From contig CATXCB010000008.1 in assembly GCA_958366705.1 (NCBI GenBank), positions 50,689 to 114,688 of the forward strand: a DNA stretch of 64,000 nt, written 5' to 3'. How positions within the stretch are numbered: the first letter of the stretch is position 1; each line of letters opens with the position of its first letter. Source of the stretch: an uncultured bacterium (lineage in GTDB: Bacteria > Cyanobacteriota > Vampirovibrionia > Gastranaerophilales > Gastranaerophilaceae). The translations under genes and the position numbers were made by a program. The notes under the pieces were generated by a model, which was given only the letters and a program-made list of their open reading frames with translations, was not told where the DNA came from and did no database searches. Below are positions 24,545 through 34,228 of this stretch, piece after piece.

Positions 24545-27500
24545 ATGAAAATTTTTAAAATAAATATATTTAACCCTTATTTTCAGGGGCAAAGACAGGA
24601 CAGAAAAAACGTTGCACAATTACAACAAGACAACGAATACGACCTTAATGTACCAAATCAAAGAAAGATTTCTCAATCAATTGAAAACTTATCAAAAATC
24701 CCTGGCGAAAGTAATGTAAATTTCTTACTAGATGTTGCGGAGAACCTAAAATACGGAACAAATATAGACTTAGGCAAAAAAGCATACAATGATTGGCATT
24801 CAAAATTACAGAACGCCGCAAAAAATTCTCTTGCAATATCAGACAGGTCAATTCAAGAAAAACTGCAAAGTAAAATTGAGCAAAAATTTAACACTCAAAA
24901 ACCCCTGAATAATACAGAAAAAGAAATTCTTGAAAATAGAAAATCTCTTCTTTCCAAAATAGATTATAATTCTTTAGAGAATATTCCTAATGAAAACATA
25001 AAAAACGTTAAAAGAAATTTGGATTATTTTATTGTTTCATCAGAAGTACCTACGGCTCAAAAACTGTATATTCTTAAAAGATTGAATTACTTTATGAGTC
25101 CGGAATATAAAATAAATCCACAGCTTAAAGACAAAAAATCACAAGCATTATCAGAAATAATTAATGACATTGTTATTAACACTCCAGAATCAAAAATTCC
25201 GAATATTAAAGCAATAAACCAAAAGCAGCACGGAATTTGTGCTTCAATTTCAATATGCCGAAAGCTTCTGGCTTACGAAGACAAACCTAACTATGTGGAC
25301 ATGGTTCTATCTGAACTAGAAGATTCAGATACAATGCAGGTTTACGACATAAATAAACTAGGAACACATACAAAAATACCTATATCAAAATGCTATATAG
25401 ATTTTGACTACGCTCTTGCTAAAGGTTACAGAATCGTAGATACATCTGCAATGTATTGGATGAATATAGCCGACACCGCAGGTTCTGCCAACGAAGCTGT
25501 TGGAATGTACAGTGCATTTGATAAACAAAATTTTGATACCTGGGCAGATGCACATTTGAGAGCTGACATGGATTCTGAATTGATAAACAAACAGGATTAC
25601 TATAGAGCTTTACTCAATGCAAAATCTAAACTGGAAACCTGCAAGAAAAAAGCAATTGAAAATAATGCCAAAATTCAAAATACGACTATAGAAACCCGCA
25701 AAAATATACAATTAGCAACCGAATATAACAAATATCTAAATCAGCTAATCTCTAAAATTGCTCCAAATATGAATAACGAAGAAATTCACGGAGTAATAAA
25801 AGATTTACGCTCTCTTGAAATCCAAAATTCAAATAAAGCATTAGAAATTAATGACTACAGAAAAGATTTTATATATCTTCCGAATGAAACCCAGGAAGCA
25901 AAATTAGAAAAAATTAAAGCCTTTCTGACAATTGCAATGCCTCAAGGTTATAATACAAAACTTTTAAATAAATATGCTCCTGAAATTTTAGATTTGACAA
26001 ACTCTCTGAAAAAAATCTCAAATAAAAACAGCCATTCCTCAGGACAGGATACCGAACTTATAAAAGCAAAAAGACTATATTCTGCTGCGGCTGCATACAG
26101 AACACAATATTTATTCCAGTTGGACATACCTGAATATCTTGCTGAAATGATGGACAATTTAAATATTTCAGATGACGAAACAAGAATCACTGAAAATATG
26201 GATTTACTTATTAAAAAATTAAAAAAAGATTCTCTTAATCCAGAAGTGAGAAAACGTCTAGCCATCAACTTTGAATCTTCTGACAACAACGATGCATTAA
26301 TTGCTTCGCTTGAAGAAAATAAAAATACCATCAATTATATCTTAACAGACCTGATGGACAATTTATACCAATCATCATTATGTGTAAGCCGAAAAAATGT
26401 TTTACTCAATGAATTAAAAATGTTACAAGAAGGTATCGAACTTGAACAAGATAAAACAAACATAATAAATTTAGCGTCTCGTCTCGGGGTTAAAGATAAT
26501 GCCCGCGCAATTCAAGAAAAATTAGACAGCTACATTTCTAAATTGCAGTCAGAAAACTGCCCGGATTCAGAATATATATCTATCTATAGACAATTAGGAC
26601 ACACTTCCCAATTAGAAGATTTTAAAAACAATTTTGAACAACTGGGTAAAATGCTGTTCGAAGAACCAAATGAAAACATTATTAAAGGCTTTAATGCTCT
26701 TAATGGCATAAATCCGGATTCTCCAATAGAAGAAACTCTTAAAATATATAACCGTATAGCTGAAAATTTCAACAATATTTCAAATCTCATTAATCAATTC
26801 CAACAAGCATTGAAAATAACAGATGACAATGGAAATATTCTAAATACCACAGATTCAAAAGAAATTATTTTGAAAAAACTTGAAAATATGGGAGAACTTC
26901 CATCAGCTAAAGAATTACAAACTTTTAATGACAGATTTACAAAAATTGCAAAAATAAAATCTGAATTGGAAGTAAAAAATAATAAACCTGTAAAAAACAA
27001 AGATTTGCCGCAAGAACTGGTAAAACTAACACAGTCTGAAAAAGAGACTCTAAAAAGATACGAAAATAATATCAATATCTGGTATTCAATGGTAACAAGA
27101 AAATTCAACAATGAATACAGAGATATGAAAGAACCTCTGGAAGAATTGCATAGACAAATTGGCGTTAAAACAGGAAGCAGATGGATTGGACCTGAAGGTC
27201 AAAGCGGTTTAAATTCCCGCCAGCAGGTAAAAATTATTGAACACATGACAGATAGACCGTATTACATTGAGTACGACGGCAAACTAGCACTTGCAAAAAT
27301 AAAAGAGTCTCCATATTCAGGAATTTCTTCAACTTCTGTATCTTCACATGAAGCCGCAGGTCATGCTCAATATGTAGTTGATGTCAAACCAATTCAAATC
27401 AAAACCGGTGATAAATATGAAACAAAAGATGTGATTGTCCATGATAATACCTGGGGTGCCTCAGAACACGAAAACACATGGATTGACGAAAACGGACTGC

Positions 27501-30484
27501 TAAGAACAGATTATCAAAACGGATACGGCGGAGCCTTAGGTTTTATCACAGATGAAAATTACAGAAACGGAAATATCGCAGAAAACCTGCTTGAAAAAAG
27601 TGGTGAATACATACCAGGTAACGCAATTCAATCTAAAATATATAAAAAATTAAACAAAAGTAATTCTGAAAGTTATAAATTCCCGATGTTTTTTGATATG
27701 ATAACACCGGGCAAATATCCTAACCCTATGACATATGTTCAAATGATTCGTCAAAATACACTACTTGCCCCTGCAGAATTTTTAGATGAACTGGAAAATC
27801 TTGCTAAAGGTATGACACGCAAACAACTGAAAGCTGCAATGCAAAAAGTTCAGGTCAGCAGCAATTCTACTAATGAAAAATATAACAAAATGCTGGAAAG
27901 AATAAATGGGGATAACATTTTAAGCAAAGGCATTTTAACCCGCGAAGATTATAACAATTTGGCAAAAGATGACAGTCTGAAAATTTTGCTGGAAAAAACA
28001 GCTATTATTAAATCTTATTCATCTATTCCTGATTTAAAATTATTTTATAAAGCCAACAGTGCAAATGAAATCAAACAGATAAAAGAAAAAGTCCAAAAAG
28101 AAGCCCGCAAAAACTTTAACTATACATTTGCCAAAGATATTGATATTACAAAATATGCCGTAGAAAGTTCCAGAAATGAAATTATAAATTTACTGGAAGA
28201 AACATCTGCAAAAAATAATATAAAATTAACTCAAGGAGAAATTCGATATATTATCAATTCAATGAAACATATTTCGCCAAAAGATTTTGACGGAAATCTA
28301 AATCATACAATAGAATTAATGGTTAATGAGTTAAAACAAGCATTAATTACCAAAACACCAAACTTTGCAAATAAACAAGATAAAATTGAAGCTTTAGCTA
28401 ACAGTATACGAAACATTTTAAAAACAAATACAGGATTCACGTTAGCTGATTTGAACAATTCTTCATTCTCAACAGGGAATCTCAAAAGTATTGTGCAATG
28501 GATAGACAATACATTTGACCCTGCAACAGATGAAGAATTTGTTCAAATTTTTAATAACCTTCAAAATATGACAACTGCAGAATTCAATCGTCAATTTAAC
28601 TCAAAAATTAAAGACACAGATTTAGGAATAAAAAATATAACAGGATATGATATCCTTACCCAAATTCGAGCAGAAAACGAAAAAACATTAGATTCAATAT
28701 TTAATATTATTTATAGTCAGGAATCATCTAAAGACAGCGAGTTGAGCAAAACAACCCCGTCTTATGATTACCACAAATTTGAAAGAAAATACAATGGCGG
28801 TAAATATATAAGAAACAAAAGATCTTTTGACGATATTTATTCTGATTATTATTACTCATTATTGAGCCTGAATCTTGATAAAAGTTATAATAAAATTCGT
28901 CAGCAAGCTTTCGAAAAATACGGAATGTTCCCTGCTTTTCCAAAAGTTAACCACGAATCAGATGAAGAACTTGATAATTTAATTAACAATCTCTACTCAA
29001 ATCTCAATAGTGATATTGATGCAATTATGGCATTTAAAGCTCAAATAAAATCTTTTGAAATTATTAATCATTTACAAAACAGATTATCAAAATTAAATCA
29101 AAATCAAGAATTAACTAAACGTCAAAAATCAATAATTACAAAAGAATTAAATGAATTTGCAACGATAAATGATGGTGATGAAACAATTGCAGAAGTTCTT
29201 AATAGAATAAATACAACAATTGAAACCGGAAAAACTGCAGCAGATTTTTCTGAACTTGTTAATTATATGCAAAAAGAACTCAATCCTTATCAAAAAACAG
29301 CTGACGGCACAACAATGGATGAAGCTGTAAAACTAACACTTGAGTCACTTAATCAAACAAAAAAAGACTTCATAAAAAATACAATTGAACCAAAATATCA
29401 GAAAAAAGCCTTTGAACTACTAAATAAATGGATTAGCATAAAATCAAAAGCTTCCTATAATCACACACAAGATGATGAAGACAAATTATCACAAGAGGCA
29501 CAAATTATTTATGCGCAATTCCTTGATTTATTTGAAAAACACAGAATATTTAAATCACCGGAAAAAGTACTGAATGAATTTCTGCTGATGAATGCAAAAG
29601 ATGCTCGTCCTGAAAATATTGAAGCAACAGGCGACAAAGCTGCAAAAGCATTTAAAGATTTTGAAGACTTGAAACAATCTTATAAAATCAATCTTCAAAG
29701 CTTGTTATTCAATGCAAATCTTGTAGAAATACAAGACATATTAATGCGCTGCGCCAAAAATGGCAGTTTGAATATTGTCAGTGATTCATTAAAAAATTCA
29801 GAATTAACACTAAAAAATGGAACAACAATACCACTTGATTCAGATATTGCAATAAGTTATATGCTGTCTCCAATGCTTGCTGATTCAGATTTAGATACAG
29901 CTGTTATGTTTGTTGAACAACTTAATCTAGCTGAAAAAGTAATTGAAATGGCGTCAAAAAATAAAAATTTCCAATCTGCTTATAAAAATATCAAAAGAAT
30001 TCACAGTATCCTTGAAAGTATCTCAAAACAATCAAAAATAATTGATAAAGAACTTCAAGCTCTGCAAGATATAGATAACGATAAAGATTACATAAATAGA
30101 CTTAAAAATTCACAAAAAGAAATTATTAGAAAATTTATGAATACAAATTATCGTATAACTGCAGATATCTACAGCAAGTCAATCGACAATGCAATAGAGC
30201 AAATGAAAAATAACCCGGAACGCTCAAAAAGTGCAATTCTTAATGCAAATATGGATACAGCAAAAACTGCTGCCGGATATGTTGCAAAACAAAATATTGA
30301 AACTTTGAATAATGATTTGTTAAAAATACAAATTATACAGAATTTGATAAGCCGTGTGAAATTACCTGAAAATTCTTCGGCAGAAGCTACAAGACAAAAG
30401 TATCTGGAAGAATTCAAAAAAATTGCAGAATATAAAGATTCTTTTCCACATTCATATTCCGGGTTGAACCTAACAGTAGAATAA
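24545..30484 (+). CDS. Giant tagged protein with split papain-like cysteine protease triad
   Basis: This 1979-residue protein has no signal peptide. The tag 'PYFQG' is at residues 11-15, and GGGGA precedes the ATG. 'QKQHGICASISICRKL' resembles the papain-type Q...GxC active-site helix (Cys232). Some 700 residues later 'AGHAQYVVDVKP' (His940) and 'HDNTWG' (Asn968) match the His strand and the Asn-Ser/Thr-Trp-Gly strand of the same fold. The intervening 700 residues and the C-terminal 1000 are helical, Asn/Lys-rich and unrecognised. The result reads as a cysteine protease domain interrupted by a very large insertion. It is a single gene with its own downstream terminator. A secreted toxin or effector role is inferred, not shown. 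Confidence 0.65.
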   Translation: MKIFKINIFNPYFQGQRQDRKNVAQLQQDNEYDLNVPNQRKISQSIENLSKIPGESNVNFLLDVAENLKYGTNIDLGKKAYNDWHSKLQNAAKNSLAISDRSIQEKLQSKIEQKFNTQKPLNNTEKEILENRKSLLSKIDYNSLENIPNENIKNVKRNLDYFIVSSEVPTAQKLYILKRLNYFMSPEYKINPQLKDKKSQALSEIINDIVINTPESKIPNIKAINQKQHGICASISICRKLLAYEDKPNYVDMVLSELEDSDTMQVYDINKLGTHTKIPISKCYIDFDYALAKGYRIVDTSAMYWMNIADTAGSANEAVGMYSAFDKQNFDTWADAHLRADMDSELINKQDYYRALLNAKSKLETCKKKAIENNAKIQNTTIETRKNIQLATEYNKYLNQLISKIAPNMNNEEIHGVIKDLRSLEIQNSNKALEINDYRKDFIYLPNETQEAKLEKIKAFLTIAMPQGYNTKLLNKYAPEILDLTNSLKKISNKNSHSSGQDTELIKAKRLYSAAAAYRTQYLFQLDIPEYLAEMMDNLNISDDETRITENMDLLIKKLKKDSLNPEVRKRLAINFESSDNNDALIASLEENKNTINYILTDLMDNLYQSSLCVSRKNVLLNELKMLQEGIELEQDKTNIINLASRLGVKDNARAIQEKLDSYISKLQSENCPDSEYISIYRQLGHTSQLEDFKNNFEQLGKMLFEEPNENIIKGFNALNGINPDSPIEETLKIYNRIAENFNNISNLINQFQQALKITDDNGNILNTTDSKEIILKKLENMGELPSAKELQTFNDRFTKIAKIKSELEVKNNKPVKNKDLPQELVKLTQSEKETLKRYENNINIWYSMVTRKFNNEYRDMKEPLEELHRQIGVKTGSRWIGPEGQSGLNSRQQVKIIEHMTDRPYYIEYDGKLALAKIKESPYSGISSTSVSSHEAAGHAQYVVDVKPIQIKTGDKYETKDVIVHDNTWGASEHENTWIDENGLLRTDYQNGYGGALGFITDENYRNGNIAENLLEKSGEYIPGNAIQSKIYKKLNKSNSESYKFPMFFDMITPGKYPNPMTYVQMIRQNTLLAPAEFLDELENLAKGMTRKQLKAAMQKVQVSSNSTNEKYNKMLERINGDNILSKGILTREDYNNLAKDDSLKILLEKTAIIKSYSSIPDLKLFYKANSANEIKQIKEKVQKEARKNFNYTFAKDIDITKYAVESSRNEIINLLEETSAKNNIKLTQGEIRYIINSMKHISPKDFDGNLNHTIELMVNELKQALITKTPNFANKQDKIEALANSIRNILKTNTGFTLADLNNSSFSTGNLKSIVQWIDNTFDPATDEEFVQIFNNLQNMTTAEFNRQFNSKIKDTDLGIKNITGYDILTQIRAENEKTLDSIFNIIYSQESSKDSELSKTTPSYDYHKFERKYNGGKYIRNKRSFDDIYSDYYYSLLSLNLDKSYNKIRQQAFEKYGMFPAFPKVNHESDEELDNLINNLYSNLNSDIDAIMAFKAQIKSFEIINHLQNRLSKLNQNQELTKRQKSIITKELNEFATINDGDETIAEVLNRINTTIETGKTAADFSELVNYMQKELNPYQKTADGTTMDEAVKLTLESLNQTKKDFIKNTIEPKYQKKAFELLNKWISIKSKASYNHTQDDEDKLSQEAQIIYAQFLDLFEKHRIFKSPEKVLNEFLLMNAKDARPENIEATGDKAAKAFKDFEDLKQSYKINLQSLLFNANLVEIQDILMRCAKNGSLNIVSDSLKNSELTLKNGTTIPLDSDIAISYMLSPMLADSDLDTAVMFVEQLNLAEKVIEMASKNKNFQSAYKNIKRIHSILESISKQSKIIDKELQALQDIDNDKDYINRLKNSQKEIIRKFMNTNYRITADIYSKSIDNAIEQMKNNPERSKSAILNANMDTAKTAAGYVAKQNIETLNNDLLKIQIIQNLISRVKLPENSSAEATRQKYLEEFKKIAEYKDSFPHSYSGLNLTVE

Positions 30485-30492
30485 TACGATAT

Positions 30493-30522
30493 AAAAAGAG
30501 TAAGTTTAAAACTTACTCTTTT
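30493..30522. terminator. Bidirectional intrinsic terminator
   Basis: A 15-base perfect stem (AAAAAGAGTAAGTTT and its complement) with A/T runs on both sides lies between the giant gene and ftsZ. Confidence 0.88.
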
Positions 30523-30558
30523 TATTCTTGTTTATAAAATTTTACTATATTTCATATT

Positions 30559-31701
30559 CTAATTTTTTTTCAAAAAATCAGGAACATCTAAGTGTAATGG
30601 AGTCATTTGCGGGAATCCAAAACCTGAAGATGATGAACTTTGCGAAGAAACTGAATTATTTCCTACTTGTGTTGATTTCCCCTGAAAATATTCTGCCGCA
30701 GATAACTTTGGAGTCGCGTCTTTAGCCTTTTCACTGAAACCTGTTGCAATAACAGTAATTTGAATTTCATTTTGGAAAGCTTCATTAATAGCAGTACCAA
30801 TAATTACATCAGCATCATCTTTCACTACATTGTTAATTACAGAAGTTGCATCATTAATTTCATAAAGAGTCATATTAGAACTTCCTGTGATATTAACAAT
30901 AATTCCGCTAGCTCCGTCAATAGAAGATTCAAGAAGTTGAGAATTAATAGCCATTTCTGCAGCCTTAATTGCTCTTCCCTCACCTTGAGCTCTGCCAATA
31001 CCCATCAATGCAGTACCGGAATCTTTAACAACTTTTCTAACATCAGCAAAGTCGATATTTATCATGCCAGGGATAGTGATAATATCAGAAAGACCTTGAA
31101 TACCTCTGTATAGCACTTCATCAGTTACACAGAAAGCTTCACGCAGCCCGATTTGACGTTCAACAACTTGCAATAGTTTATCATTAGGGACAACAAGAAT
31201 TGCATCTACATATTTTTTAAGCTTTTCAATACCGGCTTCTGCTTGATTCATTCTTTTTTTGCCTTCCCAGCAGAAAGGTTTTGTAACGAATGCAATAGTC
31301 AAAATTCCCAAATCTTTAGCAATTTGAGCGATAACAGGAGCAGCACCGGTACCGGTACCACCGCCCATTCCTGCAGTAATAAATACCATATCAGCGCCAT
31401 CTAAAGCCTTTGTAATTTCATCTTTAACTTCAATGGCAGCTCTTTCTCCAGTCAAAGGATCTCCACCAGAGCCTAATCCTTTAGTAGTAGAAACTCCCAG
31501 CTGCAATTTATTAGGAACATTACTATATGTCAACACCTGCAAGTCAGTGTTCATTATCCAGAATTCAACACCTGCAAGTTTTGCCTTAATCATCCTGTTT
31601 ACGGCATTTCCGCCGCCGCCGCCGGCACCAATAACTTTAATACGGGTTGGATTTATATGCGACCTTTGATTATTATCATAACTTGATATTATATTTTCCA
31701 T
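30559..31701 (-). CDS. ftsZ: Cell division protein FtsZ
   Basis: This 380-residue tubulin-like GTPase forms the division ring. It has 'VIGAGGGGGNAVNRMI', the GTP tubulin signature 'GGGTGTGAAPVIA', the catalytic T7 loop 'NIDFADVRKVV', a variable linker, and the conserved C-terminal peptide 'LDVPDFLKK' that binds partners such as FtsA, SepF or ZipA. AGGAGG precedes the ATG. No other dcw-cluster genes are adjacent, so ftsZ stands alone here. Confidence 0.98.
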   Translation of the reverse strand: MENIISSYDNNQRSHINPTRIKVIGAGGGGGNAVNRMIKAKLAGVEFWIMNTDLQVLTYSNVPNKLQLGVSTTKGLGSGGDPLTGERAAIEVKDEITKALDGADMVFITAGMGGGTGTGAAPVIAQIAKDLGILTIAFVTKPFCWEGKKRMNQAEAGIEKLKKYVDAILVVPNDKLLQVVERQIGLREAFCVTDEVLYRGIQGLSDIITIPGMINIDFADVRKVVKDSGTALMGIGRAQGEGRAIKAAEMAINSQLLESSIDGASGIIVNITGSSNMTLYEINDATSVINNVVKDDADVIIGTAINEAFQNEIQITVIATGFSEKAKDATPKLSAAEYFQGKSTQVGNNSVSSQSSSSSGFGFPQMTPLHLDVPDFLKKN

Positions 31702-31817
31702 TGTACCTCCTACGTAATAATTATATTATATACTAAAAAATCAACATTTCACTTATTTGAATATTTTGTAATAAATGTTAGATAGAGTGTACATTTGAAA
31801 ATTTTATTTACGTCAAG

Positions 31818-32183
31818 TTAGGCTTGCAAATCTAATTTATTTCCCTGATTTTTGGACTTTAAAGCTTGCGCCTGCATCTTTATTTGAGAAGCCTGGTTGG
31901 CAACTTTATAATCCTGACCTGACGGGTCAGATGGCGCAAGTGCAGCTCTTATAACTGTATTAGCATGATCAATTGTCTCCTGAGGATTTTTTTTATTCAA
32001 GACCGGCATTTTTATCGGAACATGTCCTGATACCGGAATTCCTTCAGAATTTCTTTCTATAGAAATTGCACCTGCAAACTGCCCTCCTGCAGCTTTGTGA
32101 GCCATTTCATGAGCATATATGTGATTATAATTTCTGTTAATTAAATCCTGTTTTGCTAAATTTGATAAACAATTTGTAACCAT
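31818..32183 (-). CDS. SprA-related putative metalloprotease
   Basis: The start at 32183 follows AGGAG at seven bases; a longer frame lacks a site. The 121-residue protein has 'AHEMAHKAAGGQFAG', an HExxH motif with the Gly-rich continuation of the SprA-related family (PF12118). The typical continuation follows: 'GIPVSGHVPIKMPV', 'VIRAALAPSDPSGQD' and 'VANQASQIKMQAQAL'. Family members are annotated as putative metalloproteases, with activity mostly unproven. It is shorter than many homologues, which carry a long N-terminal region. It lies downstream of ftsZ in opposite functional context. Confidence 0.75.
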   Translation of the reverse strand: MVTNCLSNLAKQDLINRNYNHIYAHEMAHKAAGGQFAGAISIERNSEGIPVSGHVPIKMPVLNKKNPQETIDHANTVIRAALAPSDPSGQDYKVANQASQIKMQAQALKSKNQGNKLDLQA

Positions 32184-32256
32184 AAACACACTCCTGCTAT
32201 AAATGTAGCAAAACATTTTTATTTTGTCAATCTTATATTAAAATTTTATTGTTAAA

Positions 32257-32883
32257 TTATTGTATTTTAATATGGTCACAAATATGCGAAAAAATATCTG
32301 ATTCTTCTATCCAGTTAATCAAAGGTTTTGTCTCACCAAACCTGAACCCGTAGCCATCTCCAAATTCCTGATGTGTTAAAAATTCGTATTGAATATTAAA
32401 CGCTACAGGTTCTTCTTTTATATTTAATTTCTTAAACATTTCTGTAGAAATCATTTTTCTTTCAGTATCATAAACATTTGAATAATTAAGCCCCTCTAAC
32501 GCACAAAAAGGAACATCCGAACCATTTACCCCAACAGCATTTAGCAAACCAAAAGTTCGGCACATTATTCCTCTATAATCATATAAAGAACAAACATTTT
32601 CTATCAGAAATGGGCATTTATATATAAATTTATTTTCTCCGCTTGCAAGTTTTTCACTAAGAACCTGAATAACATTTGAACAAATTTGATTCTTTGTATC
32701 ATCAGACAGTTGTTGATAACCAAGAATTAAATATTCAAACTCAATTTGAGTATATGGAAATTGAGCATTTTTACAACATTTGGCGCATCCTTTTTTACAA
32801 AAAATGTAAGGTTTTTGCTTTTGAAAAAATTTTTCCAACTTGCCATTAAGCATATTCAAATATTTTATATAATTATCAAACAT
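32257..32883 (-). CDS. YkgJ-type Cys-cluster protein
   Basis: The start at 32883 is preferred over 32919 because AAGGGA lies just before it. The 208-residue protein has the zinc/iron-chelating Cys cluster 'CKKGCAKCCKN', then 'CPFLIENVCSLYDYRGIMCRTFG', matching the YkgJ/CxxCxxCC family (PF03692). Such proteins bind a metal ion, and some are linked to methyltransferase or flagellin modification roles, but the function is unknown. No membrane segment is seen. Confidence 0.85.
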   Translation of the reverse strand: MFDNYIKYLNMLNGKLEKFFQKQKPYIFCKKGCAKCCKNAQFPYTQIEFEYLILGYQQLSDDTKNQICSNVIQVLSEKLASGENKFIYKCPFLIENVCSLYDYRGIMCRTFGLLNAVGVNGSDVPFCALEGLNYSNVYDTERKMISTEMFKKLNIKEEPVAFNIQYEFLTHQEFGDGYGFRFGETKPLINWIEESDIFSHICDHIKIQ

Positions 32884-32982
32884 AATTCCCTTTTTATTCA
32901 AAATCAGAAACTTCAACATTTAATAAGTTACATCTAAACTTCACACCAGAAGTATAACAGAAAATACATCATAAAAAAACAA

Positions 32983-33057
32983 TGGAGCGGGCAACGAGAC
33001 TCGAACTCGCGATCTTCTCCTTGGGAAGGAGACATTCTACCACTGAACTATGCCCGC
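32983..33057 (-). tRNA. tRNA-Gly (anticodon CCC)
   Basis: On the minus strand the acceptor arms GCGGGCA and TGCCCGC pair. The anticodon arm is TCTCC, loop TTCCCAA, GGAGA, giving anticodon CCC. The T arm has loop TTCGAGT. A CCA tail is encoded (32983-32985). It should read GGG codons. Confidence 0.95.
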
Positions 33058-33157
33058 AGAAGTCATACATAATTTTAATATAGCACAAAATTAATTATAA
33101 TAATAACATCTTAATAAATAGCATAATCAATATTTAAATTGATAGATACATATTTAT

Positions 33158-34036
33158 TTAAATTATTTCTTTATTTCTAAAATGTTCTTGCTGAACAATT
33201 GAAATTAATTTATTTAAAAATGCTTTATATCTTGCTCTTACCGCTTCGCCGGACAAGACAATATCGGCTTCAATTTTACAAGGTCTGATATAAATTTCAG
33301 CTTTCTGAGATGCATTTTTATAGATACTATCCGCAGAAGCTCCTAAATCTCTTTCGGCAGCACGAATATAAAATCTATCTTTTTGAACTTCACGTCTTAC
33401 ATCAACATAAATTTTGAAATCAAACGCATCTTTTATTTTATCTGTAAGCGTAAATAATCCTTCCGAAATCACAATTTTGGAAGGATTAGCCAATGTATAA
33501 TTATCATATCTTTTTGCAGTTCCTGACATGTCATATTTTGGAAGATAAACAGAATTACCTGATAATAATTCCTTAATATGTTTGCTCATAAGTTCTAATT
33601 CCAGAGCTTGAGGAACATCTAAATCATAATTTTTAGCAAATTCAGCAAAACTACCAGCAGCTTTTACCATTTCTGATCGATCATAATAATAATCATCTGT
33701 ATTAACCCTTGTAATTGCATCTTCAATTTCAAATTCAGTTGCAAAAGACTTAATAGTATCAATTATATCCAAAGTTATAGTTGACTTACCGCTTGCAGTT
33801 TCTCCGGCAATCCCGATTGATGCAGAACGTGTAACATTCCCTGATAAAAACTTTGCGAGTTTTGAAATAATTTCAGGCTTATAACTAACTAAAATTGAGC
33901 CATCTGCATTCAACTCATCTTCAAATATCTTATTCAAACGCTGTTCTACTAATTGAATCCTGTTTACAGGAACTGAAACATACATTTTTTGAGATTTAAA
34001 TGCTGCTTCACGGGATTTTTGTATAATATCTACCAT
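33158..34036 (-). CDS. Uridine kinase-like P-loop protein
   Basis: This 292-residue protein has an N-terminal extension of about 70 residues, then Walker A 'GIAGETASGKST', 'TDDYYYDR' in place of the uridine kinase 'DSFY' segment, 'YDLDVPQAL', 'PKYDMSG' and 'ISEGLFTLT'. The order matches uridine kinase/phosphoribulokinase proteins, which phosphorylate uridine or cytidine. The extension and substitutions leave the substrate open. AAGGA precedes the ATG. Confidence 0.75.
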   Translation of the reverse strand: MVDIIQKSREAAFKSQKMYVSVPVNRIQLVEQRLNKIFEDELNADGSILVSYKPEIISKLAKFLSGNVTRSASIGIAGETASGKSTITLDIIDTIKSFATEFEIEDAITRVNTDDYYYDRSEMVKAAGSFAEFAKNYDLDVPQALELELMSKHIKELLSGNSVYLPKYDMSGTAKRYDNYTLANPSKIVISEGLFTLTDKIKDAFDFKIYVDVRREVQKDRFYIRAAERDLGASADSIYKNASQKAEIYIRPCKIEADIVLSGEAVRARYKAFLNKLISIVQQEHFRNKEII

Positions 34037-34182
34037 CTTTTTCCTTCAAAAATTATTACTACGTTCATAGCTTTTTTATAAACTATAACAGAAGTAAGTC
34101 TAAAAAAAAATATTTTTTGTCAAAATATTAATTTTATTAAATATTACTTAACATTTATATATAAATCCGAAAAATAACTTCG

Positions 34183-34191
34183 TGCTATAAT
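34183..34191 (+). promoter_or_regulatory. Extended -10 promoter of dapL
   Basis: TGC TATAAT forms an extended -10 about 38 bases before the dapL start. Confidence 0.5.
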
Positions 34192-34228
34192 TTATTTGTA
34201 AAACAGTTTTAAACAGGGAGTATTGAGA

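Noticed and set aside
30760..31113. A 117-residue frame opposite ftsZ
   Set aside because: Only an antisense shadow of the conserved FtsZ frame, with no ribosome site.
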